A stretch of DNA of 64,000 bases from Cynocephalus volans. Lineage: Eukaryota; Chordata; Mammalia; Dermoptera; Cynocephalidae. A program made the position numbers and the translations under genes. The stretch spans positions 47,169,427 to 47,233,426 of the forward strand of contig NC_084472.1 in assembly GCF_027409185.1 (NCBI RefSeq). The letters are read 5' to 3'. This document shows, piece after piece, positions 11,369 through 22,995 of this stretch. The notes under the pieces are model-generated. The model ran no database searches. It was not told where the DNA came from and saw only the letters and a list, made by a program, of their open reading frames with translations. Numbering within the stretch: the first letter of the stretch is position 1; each line of letters starts with the position of its first letter.

Positions 11369-11883
11369 AAGGTGGTCCCTGTAATTCTTGCCTCCTGGTG
11401 TTCACACCTTTGATTCATTTTCTCCCCATAATTGTGGGTGGGATATGGCAAAGGTAATGTTACACTCATTGTCACCTTCCGTAAGACTGTTTTATTAGCA
11501 GACTCATTTTAGTGACTCTCTGCTGGTTTGATAAAGTAAGCAGCCATGTTGAGGACATTTATATGGCAAAGACCTGGGGGTGACCTCTAAGAGCTGAAGA
11601 CAACCTCCAGCTAACAGGCAGCAAGAAGCTGAGGTCCTCAGTCATACAGAAGCAAGGGAATGAATTCTGCCAACAGCAATCTAAGTGCACTTGGAAGCAA
11701 ATTCTTCCCCAGTTAAGCCTCCAAATGAGATTGCAGCCCAGCCAACACTTTGCAGCCTCATGAAAACCTGAGCATCTAAGCCATGCCCAGACTCCTGACC
11801 CACAGAAACTATGAGATAATAAATGTGCTTTTTTAAGCCACTAAATTTTGTTAACTGGCTATACAACAGTACAAAACTAATAC
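11369..11883 (+). mobile_element. MLT1-like MaLR LTR inserted in L1
   Basis: A 515-bp LTR in the sense direction, flanked on both sides by the 5-bp duplication ATGCT (11364-11368 and 11884-11888), as expected for ERVL/MaLR integration. The 3' part is clear: 'gcctccaaatgagattgcag', 'cctgacccacagaaactatg', AATAAA at about 11818-11823, 'tttaagccactaaattttg' and the terminal 'acaaaactaatac'. The 5' end lacks a clean TG. It lies inside an antisense L1 and is therefore younger than it. Confidence 0.82.
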
Positions 11884-11922
11884 ATGCTGATTGTTTCCAG
11901 TTTTTGGTGATTACAAATAAAG
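11722..11922. repeat. right arm of a 201-bp inverted repeat
   Basis: Comprises the last ~162 bases of the MLT1-like LTR plus ~34 bases of the L1 beyond it. It pairs with 10885-11085 across a 636-base spacer, so a transcript through here could fold into a long imperfect hairpin. This arm sits in the undisturbed insertion (both target duplications present), so it is probably the source of the other arm. Confidence 0.88.
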
Positions 11923-12125
11923 CTGCTATAAACATTCACACACAATTTAAGTACTGACCAATATTTTTATTTTGGGGATGTAAATACCTAGAAGTGAAGT
12001 TGCTGCATCATATGGTAAGTTAGCTTTTTTATGTTAGTGCCAAACTTTTCTGAAGTGGCTGTACCATTTTACAGTCCCTACAGGAAATGTGAGTGCTAGT
12101 TGCTCCATGACACTTACTATACATT
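11889..12125 (-). mobile_element. old L1 fragment, antisense (right part)
   Basis: Resumes directly after the LTR's right-hand ATGCT: 'gattgtttccagtttttggt', 'aataaagctgctataaacat', 'atacctagaagtgaagttgc', 'ctgaagtggctgtaccattt'. These are standard blocks of antisense ancient L1 ORF2. Confidence 0.8.
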
Positions 12126-12365
12126 ATTATAATGGAGAAGTTGTCTTCTGAGTTCCAGATTTTAGTCTTTTCTATTTGTATCCTCTGTGCTTAGCGTTTG
12201 ACTAATGCTGATATGCTGGTAAATGTATGGAATGAAAAAATTCGATGAATTTATTCAAACATTTTACTTTTATTACCACTCTAAAGGCCCTTTATCCTTT
12301 ATCTTCAAGAAGCAAGGGTTAGGGAGACAGCACTTCAAACTTCTTTTTGTGTCTCTGTCTTCTTT

Positions 12366-12640
12366 AGGAGTCATTCTCAAGAAGGATTGCACATTGGAAT
12401 CACCTGGGGAGCTTTTAAAAAATCCTGATAATTAGGCTGTTCTCTGTACCAATTAAATGAGATTCTCTGGGGAGAATACCCAGAATCAAATTTAAAAAAA
12501 AATTAGGTGGTAGGGGAGGTTAAACAATATAAACAGTACTGATGCCTGGATCATACTTCCATAAATGCTGAAGCAATTGGTCTGGGGTGTGGCCTGGGCA
12601 ACAAGGGGTTCAAAAGATGCACAGGTGATTCTAAAAATCA
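12366..12640 (+). mobile_element. MER5A-like hAT MITE, interrupted
   Basis: The left part 'cattggaatcacctggggag', 'ttttaaaaaatcctgat' and the right part 'caattggtctggggtgtggc', 'gcacaggtgattctaaaa' follow MER5A order. About 110 bases between ~12420 and ~12530 do not fit the consensus and look like an insertion or an internal rearrangement. Confidence 0.7.
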
Positions 12641-14334
12641 GTCACATTTTTGGTCCATAGCCCTAGCAGGGCCTCATAATATGTTCATAGAAAAATTCTT
12701 TAGGAAATGAAATCCGTAGCAGTAACAGAGTCACACCTTCAAGGTTGCATTGGAAGCAGGTGGGCGAATCTGCAATTCAGATAATATGATCTCGTTTTGC
12801 AGGCCATGGAACTTGGTACTAATTACATTTGTCTGATGCAAAAATATCAGTTATACACCTGCCTCAAGTTTTTTCCGCCTACAAACTGTATCATAACCCT
12901 GGTTATAGTTCTCAGGGATGTATAGGTTGGTAAACATGAAGTGGGTCACAGATGCTAAAGGATGCAACTAGAAAGTTGCTGACTGAAGCACCTTTGTCCT
13001 CGGCCCCAACTTCGGTAAGAAAAGTAGTGCCTTTACATTTTGTTGTTCCCTTTGTTTTGACTTTAGGAATTAATGGTGTTTCTTTGCTTAACTTACAGCA
13101 ATTAATGATGTTTACACTAGTGGGGGAAAATTAATGCTGTTGCATTGTTATAAAACATGAGGTAAGGATAAAAAAATAGGTTAGTAATCAAGAACATATC
13201 TTCTGATGAATTTGACTTGCCCCTTTTTAGCTGGTTTTGTGCATGGCTGCTTCCCAAGACTGCTCAGTGGGCTACAGCTGACAAAAAGGAACCAAAAATT
13301 ATGACCACTTTACTGAGGCGTGACAGTGCTGCAAACCAGGCAGAATGTCATAGTGGCACAAACTCACGATAGGACTTTTTTTGTTCTCAGCATTCAGGCT
13401 GGGCATCACTTTGTAACTTGCTTCTTGAGCATCTTTGAATCAGTTTCTTTCTACCTAAATCTACTCTTATGACTCAGCTACTATGGCTTTGTTATTTGGT
13501 TTCTCAATAATTGTTCTTTCTTGACTCAACCCCAAGTCTCTCATCTGTCTCTGATACTTCATTTTGCAACACCCAAAGGCTTCACTCGTTGCTATTGGGT
13601 AAACACTTACAAAGCAATATCATAACATAAGCCCTCAACAATCCAGTATTTCTGTTGCAAATAGCTGGGTTATATACTTCTTGCTTATATCTTACTCTAC
13701 TTCTTCTAACAGCCACCCAGACAGTAGTCTTTCTGAAGTGGAATTGTGTCAATCAATTTTCAGTGCCTTCACCAAGCAAATGTTTGCTTTGCACTCACAC
13801 TCCAGTCAACTGCTGGCTGGCTGGAGCTCTGCTCTGATTTCTCTGCCCCTGGCCCAGGGCAATGGAGCAGCCACTGTCTATGATATTGTCAGTAGCTGTG
13901 GCAAAGGGGAAAAATATAGAAAATTATGGGCTAACTCTATCATCTCTACTCACATTTCATTGGCTAAAGCATGTCATAAGATCATGCCCAATTCCAAGGG
14001 AGCAGAGATATGTAATTCTGTGCTCAAAAGGAGAAATGGAGATAATTGGAGAACATGCACGAAATCTTGAACTAGGTCTTGTAATAGTTCATCCAGAAAA
14101 ACACTGAGAATGATACATACAAAATAGCTAAAGAGAGAAATATGCACATTTCTGAAAGCAGCACTCTAAAGTGACCATCAAGCATTCTCAGAGATGACTC
14201 TGAGGTTAACTGGGTGAGTGTTCATGTGTTTGGGAATAGAGACATAAATACTTAGGGCCCACATCAGAAGCGTGTCCATATAATTAACACAAGAATACTG
14301 CTGGATGCAGTTGAAAAGACAAGTTTAAAACCCT
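12641..14334. other. no firm feature; possible old repeat at 13760-14110
   Basis: Mostly unique. The stretch around 13800-14080 (ggagcagccactgtctatga, tttcattggctaaagcatgt, aattccaagggagcagaga) reads like a piece of an old interspersed repeat I cannot name. Three overlapping plus frames there (up to 129 codons) are in different registers and none looks like a protein. Confidence 0.4.
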
Positions 14335-14455
14335 CATGTGATAGATGAAATAATTAGGGCCCAGAGAGGAGAAGGGATTTTTCCTAGTGTCACACACACA
14401 GTGAGTGAGAGACAGAACTGAAAACAGACCTCACTTCTGATTCAGGGTTGAGTGC
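14335..14455 (-). repeat. MIR SINE fragment, antisense
   Basis: 'gatagatgaaataattaggg', 'cccagagaggagaagggatt', 'tagtgtcacacacacagtga' and 'ctcacttctgattcaggg' are the antisense MIR order. Confidence 0.65.
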
Positions 14456-15712
14456 TTCTTTGTGTTATATAGTATTATTTGTTGTAATGTACTGATTCCA
14501 AGGAAAGTTTGAAAAAGCAGGTTCTCCTATTTTTCAACTATAGCTGCTGGACTCAGACCACATGAACTTTGAACAGATTTGCTTCCAAGTATTCTTATTC
14601 TGCTCTTTGGCTGGAGACACTATCCAGTTTCTAACAGGATTTAGATTTCATTGCTTATGGCTTCTAAATGTTAATTGGTGGTGAGGAATTTTTCTTCAGT
14701 TTTACTTAGTGGATGGGTTGGGTTTGATCAACATTGTAGTAATGACTTGCGAAAATACAGGTTTAGAGAACATAATCTGGCAGTGTGTGGGAGAATTGTT
14801 TTTTTTTTTTTTTTTCAGGAGAAATAATTTCACCCCGATCCGAAGATAGGATTAGTTAGGTTTGACCTGCTAAATTGAATCAGACAGTTATATAGCATCA
14901 GAAGTTCCTGGCATTGACCCTTTTAATGAGAAATGGATCTGTTAGATCTTTTTTCCTCTGCTGTAGAATATTTATGAATTTGAACAGGACTTTCCATCAT
15001 TTAGATCCATATCAGGATCTATTGGGGATGGGATAGGCTGGGGTACTTTTTTTACATAAAAGTAGCTTTTGATGGGCTGGCCAGGTGGAACATTTCTAAT
15101 TTGTTAACTTGCTGATCCTCTTTCTTCCCTATGCCAAAAGGCTTAAAAGACCAGACACTAGTGAATACCTTTTATTAAGAGAAGAATAAGACCAAAGCCA
15201 TCCAGCAGAAGTTATTTGGAAAAATCTCACTAAGTATGCAGTCTCTCCTGCTGGAGGAGGACAAAGCATCTGAGTCTCTTTGCTTTCATGTCACATCCAC
15301 AACTCCTGTCCTTAAATGCAGCTTCAGGGCCTGACAACTGGAGTTGACTAGTTAAGTGGATCTGAAGTTCCATCTTTAAAATCACCCAGCTGTTCTCTTT
15401 TCTCAAAAATAAAACCAACCCAGCTGGTGGGTGGGAGCTTCCCGCTGTGACCCAGGATGCTGAGGCCTGGAGACAGGTGTGGATGGGAAGAGTGGAGGGG
15501 AAGAAGGGAGCAGGGAGGGGGAGGCAGGTGCTGCATCTCCCAGAATCGGCTTTCTCCTGGTGCGTTGAAGCACGGTGGGTAGGGCTGCCCACGGGTGGGT
15601 GTCACGAGTGGTTATGTGGAAAGGATGCTTATTTCTTGCTATGCTCTGCAGATGGGTGGGAGTGGAGGGACATGACACAGTGGGATCATTGACTATTAGA
15701 GCTAGAAGGGGT
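14456..15712. other. no recognisable feature
   Basis: Contains a poly(T) run at about 14798-14816 and a G-rich purine tract at about 15465-15525. Four overlapping short frames on both strands at 15230-15692 reflect this biased composition and are not supported as genes. Confidence 0.45.
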
Positions 15713-15940
15713 CTTCTTTAGTCTGTTTCTGTGCTTATAACAAAAATACTTGGAACTGGGTAATTTGTAAAGTAAATGAAGTTTGTTGCTTATAATTTCA
15801 GAGTCTGGGAAGTCCAAAGTCCGGGGAACACATCCAGTGAGGATCTTCTTGGGTGGTGGCTTTACATCAATGCAGGGATCTCACATGGCAGAAAATGGTG
15901 GAGCAAAGAGAGAGAGAGACTCTCATGTGCTCTCCTTTTA
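15713..15940 (-). mobile_element. MaLR LTR, antisense, first part
   Basis: 'ctttagtctgtttctgtgct', 'tacttggaactgggtaattt', 'ctgggaagtccaaagtccgg' and 'tgaggatcttcttgggtgg' match the LTRs at 2282 and 49717. The LTR is split after 'tctcctttta' by a 1,244-bp retroelement and resumes at 17185. Confidence 0.85.
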
Positions 15941-17184
15941 TTTTTAAAATTACAAAAAAATTATTAACTTTTTATATTCTAAGATGTTGCAGAGCAATTG
16001 AGGGGTAGGGGGTGAAGCAAAGGGGGAAGTAAATAGGATGGAAGAAGAAGGGGTAGCATGGTTGAGGCCTGTGGCACCACCCTCATTCTGGCAGGGGAGA
16101 CCAGCCAGGGGGCTTCCAGTGGCAGCTTGGTCATAGTTGGGCTAGATGTAGATGTCACAGGGATATGGCTGAGGCCCTCGGCTCTCTGTTCTCCCCAGCT
16201 TGGGAGTCCAGGGAAAAGAACACCTGGATTTTATAGGTGTTCTTTGGTGTTATATCTTTACTGGTTAATATCAAATTTTGTCTCTGATTTGTGGGTATTT
16301 TGTTTTTTCTTTCAGTTCTGTGTTGGATTATTTGCTCTTCCCACCAGTTAAACTCTGCACTGGAAATAATTTGTTGTCCTTTGCTTCCTTCTAAAATGTG
16401 GGAACATCCTGTGCGAACCAGCACTTGAGCCCTGTGGTTGAGTTAAATTGCTGCTTTGCTGCTGTTTCTTTAGGGAAGGCTTTTTGTGCAGCTCAGGTTT
16501 TAATTATTGACCTTGTAGGTACTTCTTGGTCTTGTGAGGTCTGGTACAACCGGGTTGTGTAGAAACTCTGGTCTGGGCCTGAGTCTTTTCAGCAAATTGC
16601 ACCCCCTGCAGTTCTATACTCCTGACCGGTCTACACTGAGTGGGCCCGTGCTGATTGGAGGGCAGATCAACTGTCCATGCTGTGCACCAATGTTCCCCTG
16701 GTGGCCCTTCTCCCCCACTGCCTGCACTCCAAATACTTCCCATAGGATGGGCTACGCACTGGTCCCTTGCGATGACTCATTGGCCTCTGAGTGGCTCCTT
16801 TTTACAGCTGTCTGTGGCTCCTTGCTCTTATGTGGGTTCACAGGAACCCTGTTAGTGGTCTTGCTGGCCTGGGGGCCACCAAGGCCATCTTCTTCCCTGC
16901 AGCCTACAAGCAACTTCATCCACAGCTGTGGATTTTGCCAGCTCCCTGTGCTCACCAGCTCCAGCCTTAAAGTGGCAGGGGCTCGAAATGGTCAGAGCAG
17001 TCCTTTCTTTCACTCATCGTGGCTTCTCCCGCCTTCATGAACTCTGTAGGTCTCTCCTCCTCTTCCCCTGAGCTCTAGCATCCCTGGCTTGGTTGTTGTT
17101 GCTTTTTAATAGTTGTAAATTGGTTGATTTGTAGGAGTGAGTGATGCTGGGGACCAACTACTCTGCCATCTTGACTGGAAGCCT
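15941..17184 (-). mobile_element. 1.24-kb retroelement with L1-like 5' end, nested in a MaLR LTR
   Basis: Read on the minus strand this starts with GGCTTCCAGTCAAGATGGCA, the YY1-type 'CAAGATGGC' start typical of L1 5' UTRs, and ends in an A-rich tail (TTTTTTTGTAATTTTAAAAA). It is flanked by a 15-bp imperfect target duplication (15926-15940 and 17185-17199, 13 of 15 matching), so both ends are present although the length is far below a ~6-kb L1. The interior has no recognisable ORF1 or ORF2. Candidates are an L1 with a large internal deletion, a spliced L1 transcript that reintegrated, or an unrelated non-autonomous element with a captured L1 start. A 168-codon frame on the opposite strand (16534-17040) is discussed among the rejected items. 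Confidence 0.65.
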
Positions 17185-17362
17185 TGTGTTCACCTTTTAA
17201 AGACCTCAGAACCACACCCCTGACCACCATTATTAATCCACTCACTATGGCACAGTCCTACAATCTAATCACCTCTTCCAGGCCCCACCTTTCAATTACC
17301 ATAGTAGGATTTCTGACCCTTAATAGTTACAGTGGGGATTAAGCTTCTAATAAACCATAGCA
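17185..17362 (-). mobile_element. MaLR LTR, antisense, second part
   Basis: Continues the LTR broken at 15940: 'cttttaaagacctcagaacc', 'caatctaatcacctcttcca', 'ggccccacctttcaattacc' and the closing 'aataaaccatagca' (minus-strand TG start). The first 15 bases are the right copy of the inner element's target duplication. Confidence 0.85.
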
Positions 17363-18059
17363 GTCCTTTGAAACTGAGTCCAATCATTTTAAAGATGATG
17401 AAGCTGAGAGTCTCTTAACCTCTCTGTTTCTTTGGTGCCACTTTTGTAAGATATTAAACATTCACACACACAAATGTAAGTAGGAAACAGTACAATTTGA
17501 TATGGAAACTTAATATTTAGTGAACACATGCTTATGGCCCTAGGGATGGGAGAGAGGGAAAGACTAGAATGTGCTCTGATCCTCTCCTCAACGTGGCTGC
17601 TGACTGATCAGGTGCAGAACACCTGTGTTCTAGTGTGGCATTTGCCTTTCTTCTAAACAGGTCCTTCCCTGGCATCCTGTCTTTGGGATCTTTTATCTTA
17701 GATGTAGCCCCAGTGTACTCCCTTGGAATATCCTCATCCTGCCTTTATCCAAGACTTTGATAAAGAAGTGTATTTCTCTAGGTGTATTTCTAAGTGTATT
17801 TCACCCAAGGTGACAATGTAGCTACTCAAATAAAGCAATCAGCATTGCAAGGAGGTGAGGACTAGAAAAGAGATGGCTGCCCTGCCTTGTACTATCCTTT
17901 CCAAGGTGACGAGTGGCTTAGCAGGTACCTTTGTGGTCTATGAAAAGAAATGAGATAAATTACAGCAGCTGAGGACTATATGCTGAGCACTGCAGCAATC
18001 TCTTGAGCACTCCTGCATAGATTCAGGTGGGTTCTCCTCTGTCTATATAAACATCATGC

Positions 18060-18285
18060 AGACTCGTCCAACTCAGGCCATGAAACCTGGGTTTCATTCT
18101 TGGCTCTGCCACTGCTGTATGATCTTGGGTAAGAACTTACATCTCTGAATCCCAGTTTCCTCATCTTTAAAATGGAGGCAACAGTTGTTCTATATGTCCC
18201 ACAAGGTGATTGTGAGGACAAAATGAAGTACTGTATGTGAAAATTCTAACTCTGAAAACCAATTCCTCTAAAGTAGCTACTATTG
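18060..18285 (+). repeat. MIR SINE
   Basis: Nearly full MIR: 'gaaacctgggtttcattctt', 'ggctctgccactgctgtatg', 'atcttgggtaagaactta', 'cccagtttcctcatctttaa' and 'aatggaggcaacagttg'. Confidence 0.85.
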
Positions 18286-21200
18286 TGAATATTGGTGAAA
18301 GAGAGCAAGGTGCATGGGTTAAGATGCAGATGTTGAATGGGAGAGTTAATAGAGTAAGCTTTATTGTAACTTGGTAGTTATTTTTCCTAGGTAATTTTTA
18401 GGTGGGGGATACCTGTGAAGCCTAAAGTGTGAGTGGGAAAAGGAACCAGAAAAGAAGGTTAAACAGTGCTGAGAACTCCTTTTCATTTTCTCTGTATTCC
18501 TCTTTCTCTTCTCCTTTTCTACTTCCCCATTCCTACCTCTCCTTCCCTCCCCACAAAGGTTGTGTTTTCCATCAACATGGGTCATTGCTGGAGTCAAGTT
18601 GCACAGTGGGGCTGGCTTGTAAACCTCAGGTGATTGGACACTGTCTCCCCTGCACGTGTGCTGCACACCATTGGGCGGGGTCAGGATGTAATTAACCTAC
18701 TGCCCATGATCAGGTGTAGCATTTCCTCTCTATCTCGTACACACTGTTCTTTTCTGATCCCGTCCTGGCAGATAAACTGGGGCCAAAAGCCAGCTGTGCA
18801 TTTGGAAGAACAGTTGGCTCAAGCCTTGGATTTGCCTTGATGTTGTGACTGAGAACATGTGTTGGAATGTCCCTTTCTCATAGAGGAGAGGGCTTGACTC
18901 ATTTGAGATTTCTGTGTCCAGAAAATCTTCTAACCAGAGTTATCAAAAAATTCCAAAGTGTAATAAAGGCTATTTTGGAGACATTGCCAGTATCCGCTGG
19001 CCTGGGGACCCATAGGTAATGATGGCAGGAACTGCTGAAGTTAGAGGAATAGGTTCCCCTGGAATTTGAAGAAGCGATACAGAAACAATCCTTTCTTTAC
19101 AGTGAGAAGCATTGTGGCTAGTCATGGTGTTGTGATAAAGTGCAGCTGCAGAGGCACCTGGGGCGCTGTGGGATTCTTGTGGAGTAACTACTTTTAGATT
19201 TCTTCTCAGGAGGAGGGCAGGAGAGAACATTTTTGACTTCCGCTTCTGGCAGGCAAGCCCTGGCTGTAGTCAGGTGGACCTTAGTTCTGCAGCCTTTTCC
19301 CTTCCCCCCCAGACTTAAAGAACTTCCAATTTGGTACAATTTTACTCTGGGGTCACCTATTCAAACCAAAACAAACCCATAAACAAAAACAAAACTGAAA
19401 AACAAACAACAGCCAGAATCTGACTCTATTTCAACCTAGAGTTACCAGGCTATTGCTTTATTTATTACTGCTTTTATTCTTTGTCCATCACAAATGTGAG
19501 GGCTAAGATGTATTAGGCATAGTATAAATAAACCAATACCTCTTGTCTCAGTCTCACAAGGAGTGTGGCCTGGGGGGAAGTTCACATGTCATCTAGTAGA
19601 CATTCAAATGTGAATCGACGTGTCAACACTTTGGGCAAAGACACTCTGATTTGGGGGCAGGGGTCAGTCGTAGAAAGCACATTTTTAATATGCAGCCTAT
19701 ATTACATTCAAATTTTATAGCTAAAAAAACACCTCCCCACCCCCAAACACACATCCCAAAGATCTCTGAATTTGCTTTACTGGACAGAGAAACTACTTGG
19801 AGATAGCTCATCGTGGTAGAGTGAAAATAAAATAAGAATGAAAATCCTGGGGCCTCGACAAGCCATCCTCACTTTTCTGAGCCTTGATTTTATTTATTTA
19901 TTTATTTATTTTTCACAATTGAATTTTTTTGTCTATCTTGAGCCTGATTTAGTACCTTCCAACCAAAGAGGTTGAAGTGGCTGGTGGCTTGTTTTCGGTA
20001 GGAGAGCTTTGCGAGAGGGAGAGAAGTGTGTCATTTGGTCTCAGCTATAGATCTGGATTTGCACATCAAGCAGAAAGCAGGTGGCTCTGAGGAGTCCTGT
20101 CCAATGGTGCCCTGTGCTGGTTGGTTACAAGCCTTATTAACAAAGACTAAACCACTCTGCTTGCAAGGGTGTCTCTGCAGTTTTGGTTCCCCCAGCTTCA
20201 GTACTGGCTCGGCTAGAAATGCCTGTGAATCATCCATCACGCAGGGAAGTTTGCTCAAGCCATCTGCCTAGTGGGTAGTGCTGGTTGCGTAACTCACCCT
20301 GCATTCTTAGGGACCAGAAATCTGAAGTCAGATCAAATTTGTGCCATGTTTTAGAACAAAAAAAGTTGAGCTAGATGAGGAAGCCACTAAAGCTGTTTGG
20401 GCAGTGGGCATTAGCCACTCCCTCCCATGTAAGAGAATTTCTTTCCTGTTTGCCCATGCTTAGCCCTGGAAGTAGCATGCCTATGCTCAGCATTGCCCAC
20501 TGGGGGATTCATGGGGACAATCTGCTTCCCAAGCACTGCTTCATACCAGACCAAAGAGATGTAATACCAGGCTGGTGCCTATCTTCCTATAGGTTCTCAG
20601 ATGCTGGACTCATAGCATGATGATGGGTAGCATCATGAAAGGCTCCTTACTGTGTATTTCTTGGCTCAGCATTTCATGCAGTGAATTAAGACTCAAATGA
20701 CTACCAGGGCAGCTTTACATGTGAAAAATAGTCACAGTGTATGCAAGAGAGGAGAATCATTTCTCTTTCCTATTGAAGAGCAGAGAGAGGCTGATTATCA
20801 GTATGTGCATGGGCTTCAAATAGTTAAGCTTGCTGAGTGAAGAGCTATCCATGCTGCCAGGCCCAGGGCCATCCCCCAGTTGGTGGAATCTGGGGAGTGG
20901 AGGTTTTTTTTCTGGCTACTGACATCCCATCTGGCCTCTGGATCAGTTTCAACAGCATCACTTATTAGTTATGTTTAATAGGATATAGCAAGAAAGGATT
21001 TCTGCTAGTCAGATCCCTGGCTATAGTCAGGCTCTGTATCTTAAGGCCATGCCTCTCACTACAGGAGACTCTGCAGAACTGTTACTCTGCAATGTAACAG
21101 CAGGAACCAAACAACTGTTTAGTATAATCCCAAATGTGGTGACTAGGAGCAGGGGATTTTTTAGAAAGACCTGTGAGCCAGCTATGTGTCTGCATGCCAT

Positions 21201-21344
21201 CCTGCTACAAAACTACAATAGCAGCCATCCTAATCTCACTCCAGAATAAGCAGGAATAAAATGTTCTTTCTGAGCAAAATGGTAAGGCATTGGATAGAGT
21301 CAACATCATTAGGCCCCATGTCCATGTCTCACTTTGCCATCCAC
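18286..21344. other. no recognisable gene; largely repeat-poor
   Basis: Three kilobases with almost no transposon that I can name. It holds a pyrimidine-rich tract (18478-18560), a short (TTTA)n run (about 19890-19912) and several sub-90-codon frames on both strands with no coding signature. The scarcity of repeats is mildly notable and would make this a reasonable place to look for conserved non-coding DNA or a missed exon. Confidence 0.4.
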
Positions 21345-21440
21345 TCTTATCATTTCAATTCAATAAATGTTTACGTAGGATCAACTATGTCCTAAAAACT
21401 GTGTCAGAGTGGGGAATAGGACATACTCCCTGAGAGCAGG
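21345..21440 (-). repeat. L2 3'-end fragment, antisense
   Basis: 'tcaattcaataaatgtttac', 'ggatcaactatgtcctaaaa' and 'ctgtgtcagagtggggaata' follow the reverse of the L2 tail. Confidence 0.5.
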
Positions 21441-22189
21441 AGCCTGTAGTCCATTTCTTGTGCTTCTGTCTTCAGAAGGCCACGTTCTGTGAGTAGTCTC
21501 TGTCTTACAAAGGCATTCATGACAATTTCCTTGCTGGAAAATATAAGGTAGTCTTGGCACTGGTGTAGGCTCTTTCTTCTCTTGCCTACTTTTTTCTGCC
21601 CAACCGGCTTTTGTGATCTTTCTTCTTACTGCCTAATTAGAGTTTTCACCTCAAAGTTTGCCATGACTCTTAGTATTTATACCCTGATTCATGTTGGCTC
21701 ACTTATTTTCATTGTTATTCAAATCTTACTTTGATTGTTATTTCAAAAAATGCACGTAAAAATATTCTGAAAGACAAACATAAATAGACTCATATGCTAT
21801 CAAATATTAGCATTTGCCATATTTGCTCTAGTTATCTCTTTAAGAGATTTAACATTAGAGTTGAAGCTCTCTGCAGCTACTGCTTGCTTTGAAAAATGAT
21901 CTGTAATGTATAGAGGAGAAGCATAGTGGCCACGCGAAAGGTAGGCAGGAGACCTTATTTAGGTTCTCTGGAGGTTCTGGATTCTGCTTTCAGGGAATTT
22001 CTCCCTTGTTCATTGTCCTCTAAAGGTCATGCCTTGAGGGGAACAAGGAGGAGGGTTCCACTTCTTTAAGACGAAAGAATGCACGTGTAATAAACTAAAT
22101 GTTTCATTTTAAATAAAATAATTCTAGAGGGTAAACTAGTATTTGGAAAGCCAGTGCCTAGCCTCTTTTAATAGAAGTTACTTGAAATT

Positions 22190-22435
22190 TATTGAGCACT
22201 ATGTCCCAGTCACTGTTCTAAGAGTTTAACATGCAATCTCTCACTTAATCTTCACAGCACCTCTTTAATAAGAGATGCATGGTATTAGCCTTTTTTTTTA
22301 CAGTTGAAGAAACGAGAGAATATAGATATTATTTGCCCAAAGTTAGGGCCAATAACTGCCTATGGTTAGGAAGTGACGGGCTAGGATTCAGTCCAGGCAT
22401 TCTGCCATCAGAGGCTGTACTGTTAACTAGAACTT
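22190..22435 (-). repeat. MIR SINE, antisense
   Basis: 'cattaatcttcacagcacc'-like block, 'ttattgagcactatgtccca', 'cagttgaagaaacgagagaa', 'tatttgcccaaagttaggg' and 'gctaggattcagtccaggca' lie in the antisense MIR order. Confidence 0.75.
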
Positions 22436-22560
22436 TCTGAGTGTCTGACTATGGGCATCTGAGTAGTTCTCCACACTGCTGGGATTTGACAGGCTCAGTG
22501 AAGTTCACCTGCTCATATTCTTCTCCCTTCTGCAAGTGCCATGTACCTCAAATCCCACTG

Positions 22561-22995
22561 TATTTATTTTCTAGGACTTCCATAACAAATTCCCACAGAC
22601 TTAGTGTCTTACAGCTTCAAAAATTTACTTTCTCACAGTTATGACAGATAGAAGTCCCAAATCGAGGTGTTGGCAGGGCCATGGTCCCTCTGAAGGCTCT
22701 AGGAAAGTCCTTTCTTGCCTCTTCTAGCTACTGCTGGCTCCAAGTATCACTTGGCTGGTGGAAGCATAACTCCAATCTCTGCCTCCCCCTTCACATGGCT
22801 TTATTTTGTCTCCTCTTCGTTTCCTATAAGGATACCAGTGTTAGATTTAGGGTCCACTCCTAAATCAGGATGGTTTTTATATTGAGATCTTTAGCGGATT
22901 ATACCTGTAGAGACTCTATTTTCAAGTAAGGTCACATTCTGAGGTTCCAAAAGGACATGGATTTGGGGGAACACTATTCAGCCCACATTTCTACC
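22561..22995 (-). mobile_element. MaLR (MLT1-type) LTR, antisense
   Basis: 'tatttattttctaggacttc', 'tgtcttacagcttcaaaaat', 'aatcgaggtgttggcagggc', 'ccctctgaaggctctaggaa', 'tccaatctctgcctccccct', 'aaggtcacattctgaggttc' and a closing 'cactattcagcccacat' follow the whole LTR. It is the same family as 132-625 and 42334-42650. Confidence 0.85.

Noticed and set aside
13681..14107. Overlapping plus frames of 60-129 codons
   Set aside because: Different registers over the same DNA, no splice or domain evidence, and the DNA resembles an old repeat.
16534..17040. 168-codon plus-strand frame, the longest in the window, with hydrophobic segments
   Set aside because: It lies antisense to the retroelement with the L1-like start. 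An antisense frame in an L1 5' UTR recalls primate ORF0, but that protein is much shorter and primate-specific, and this one shows no family features; a chance frame in GC-richer sequence is more likely.
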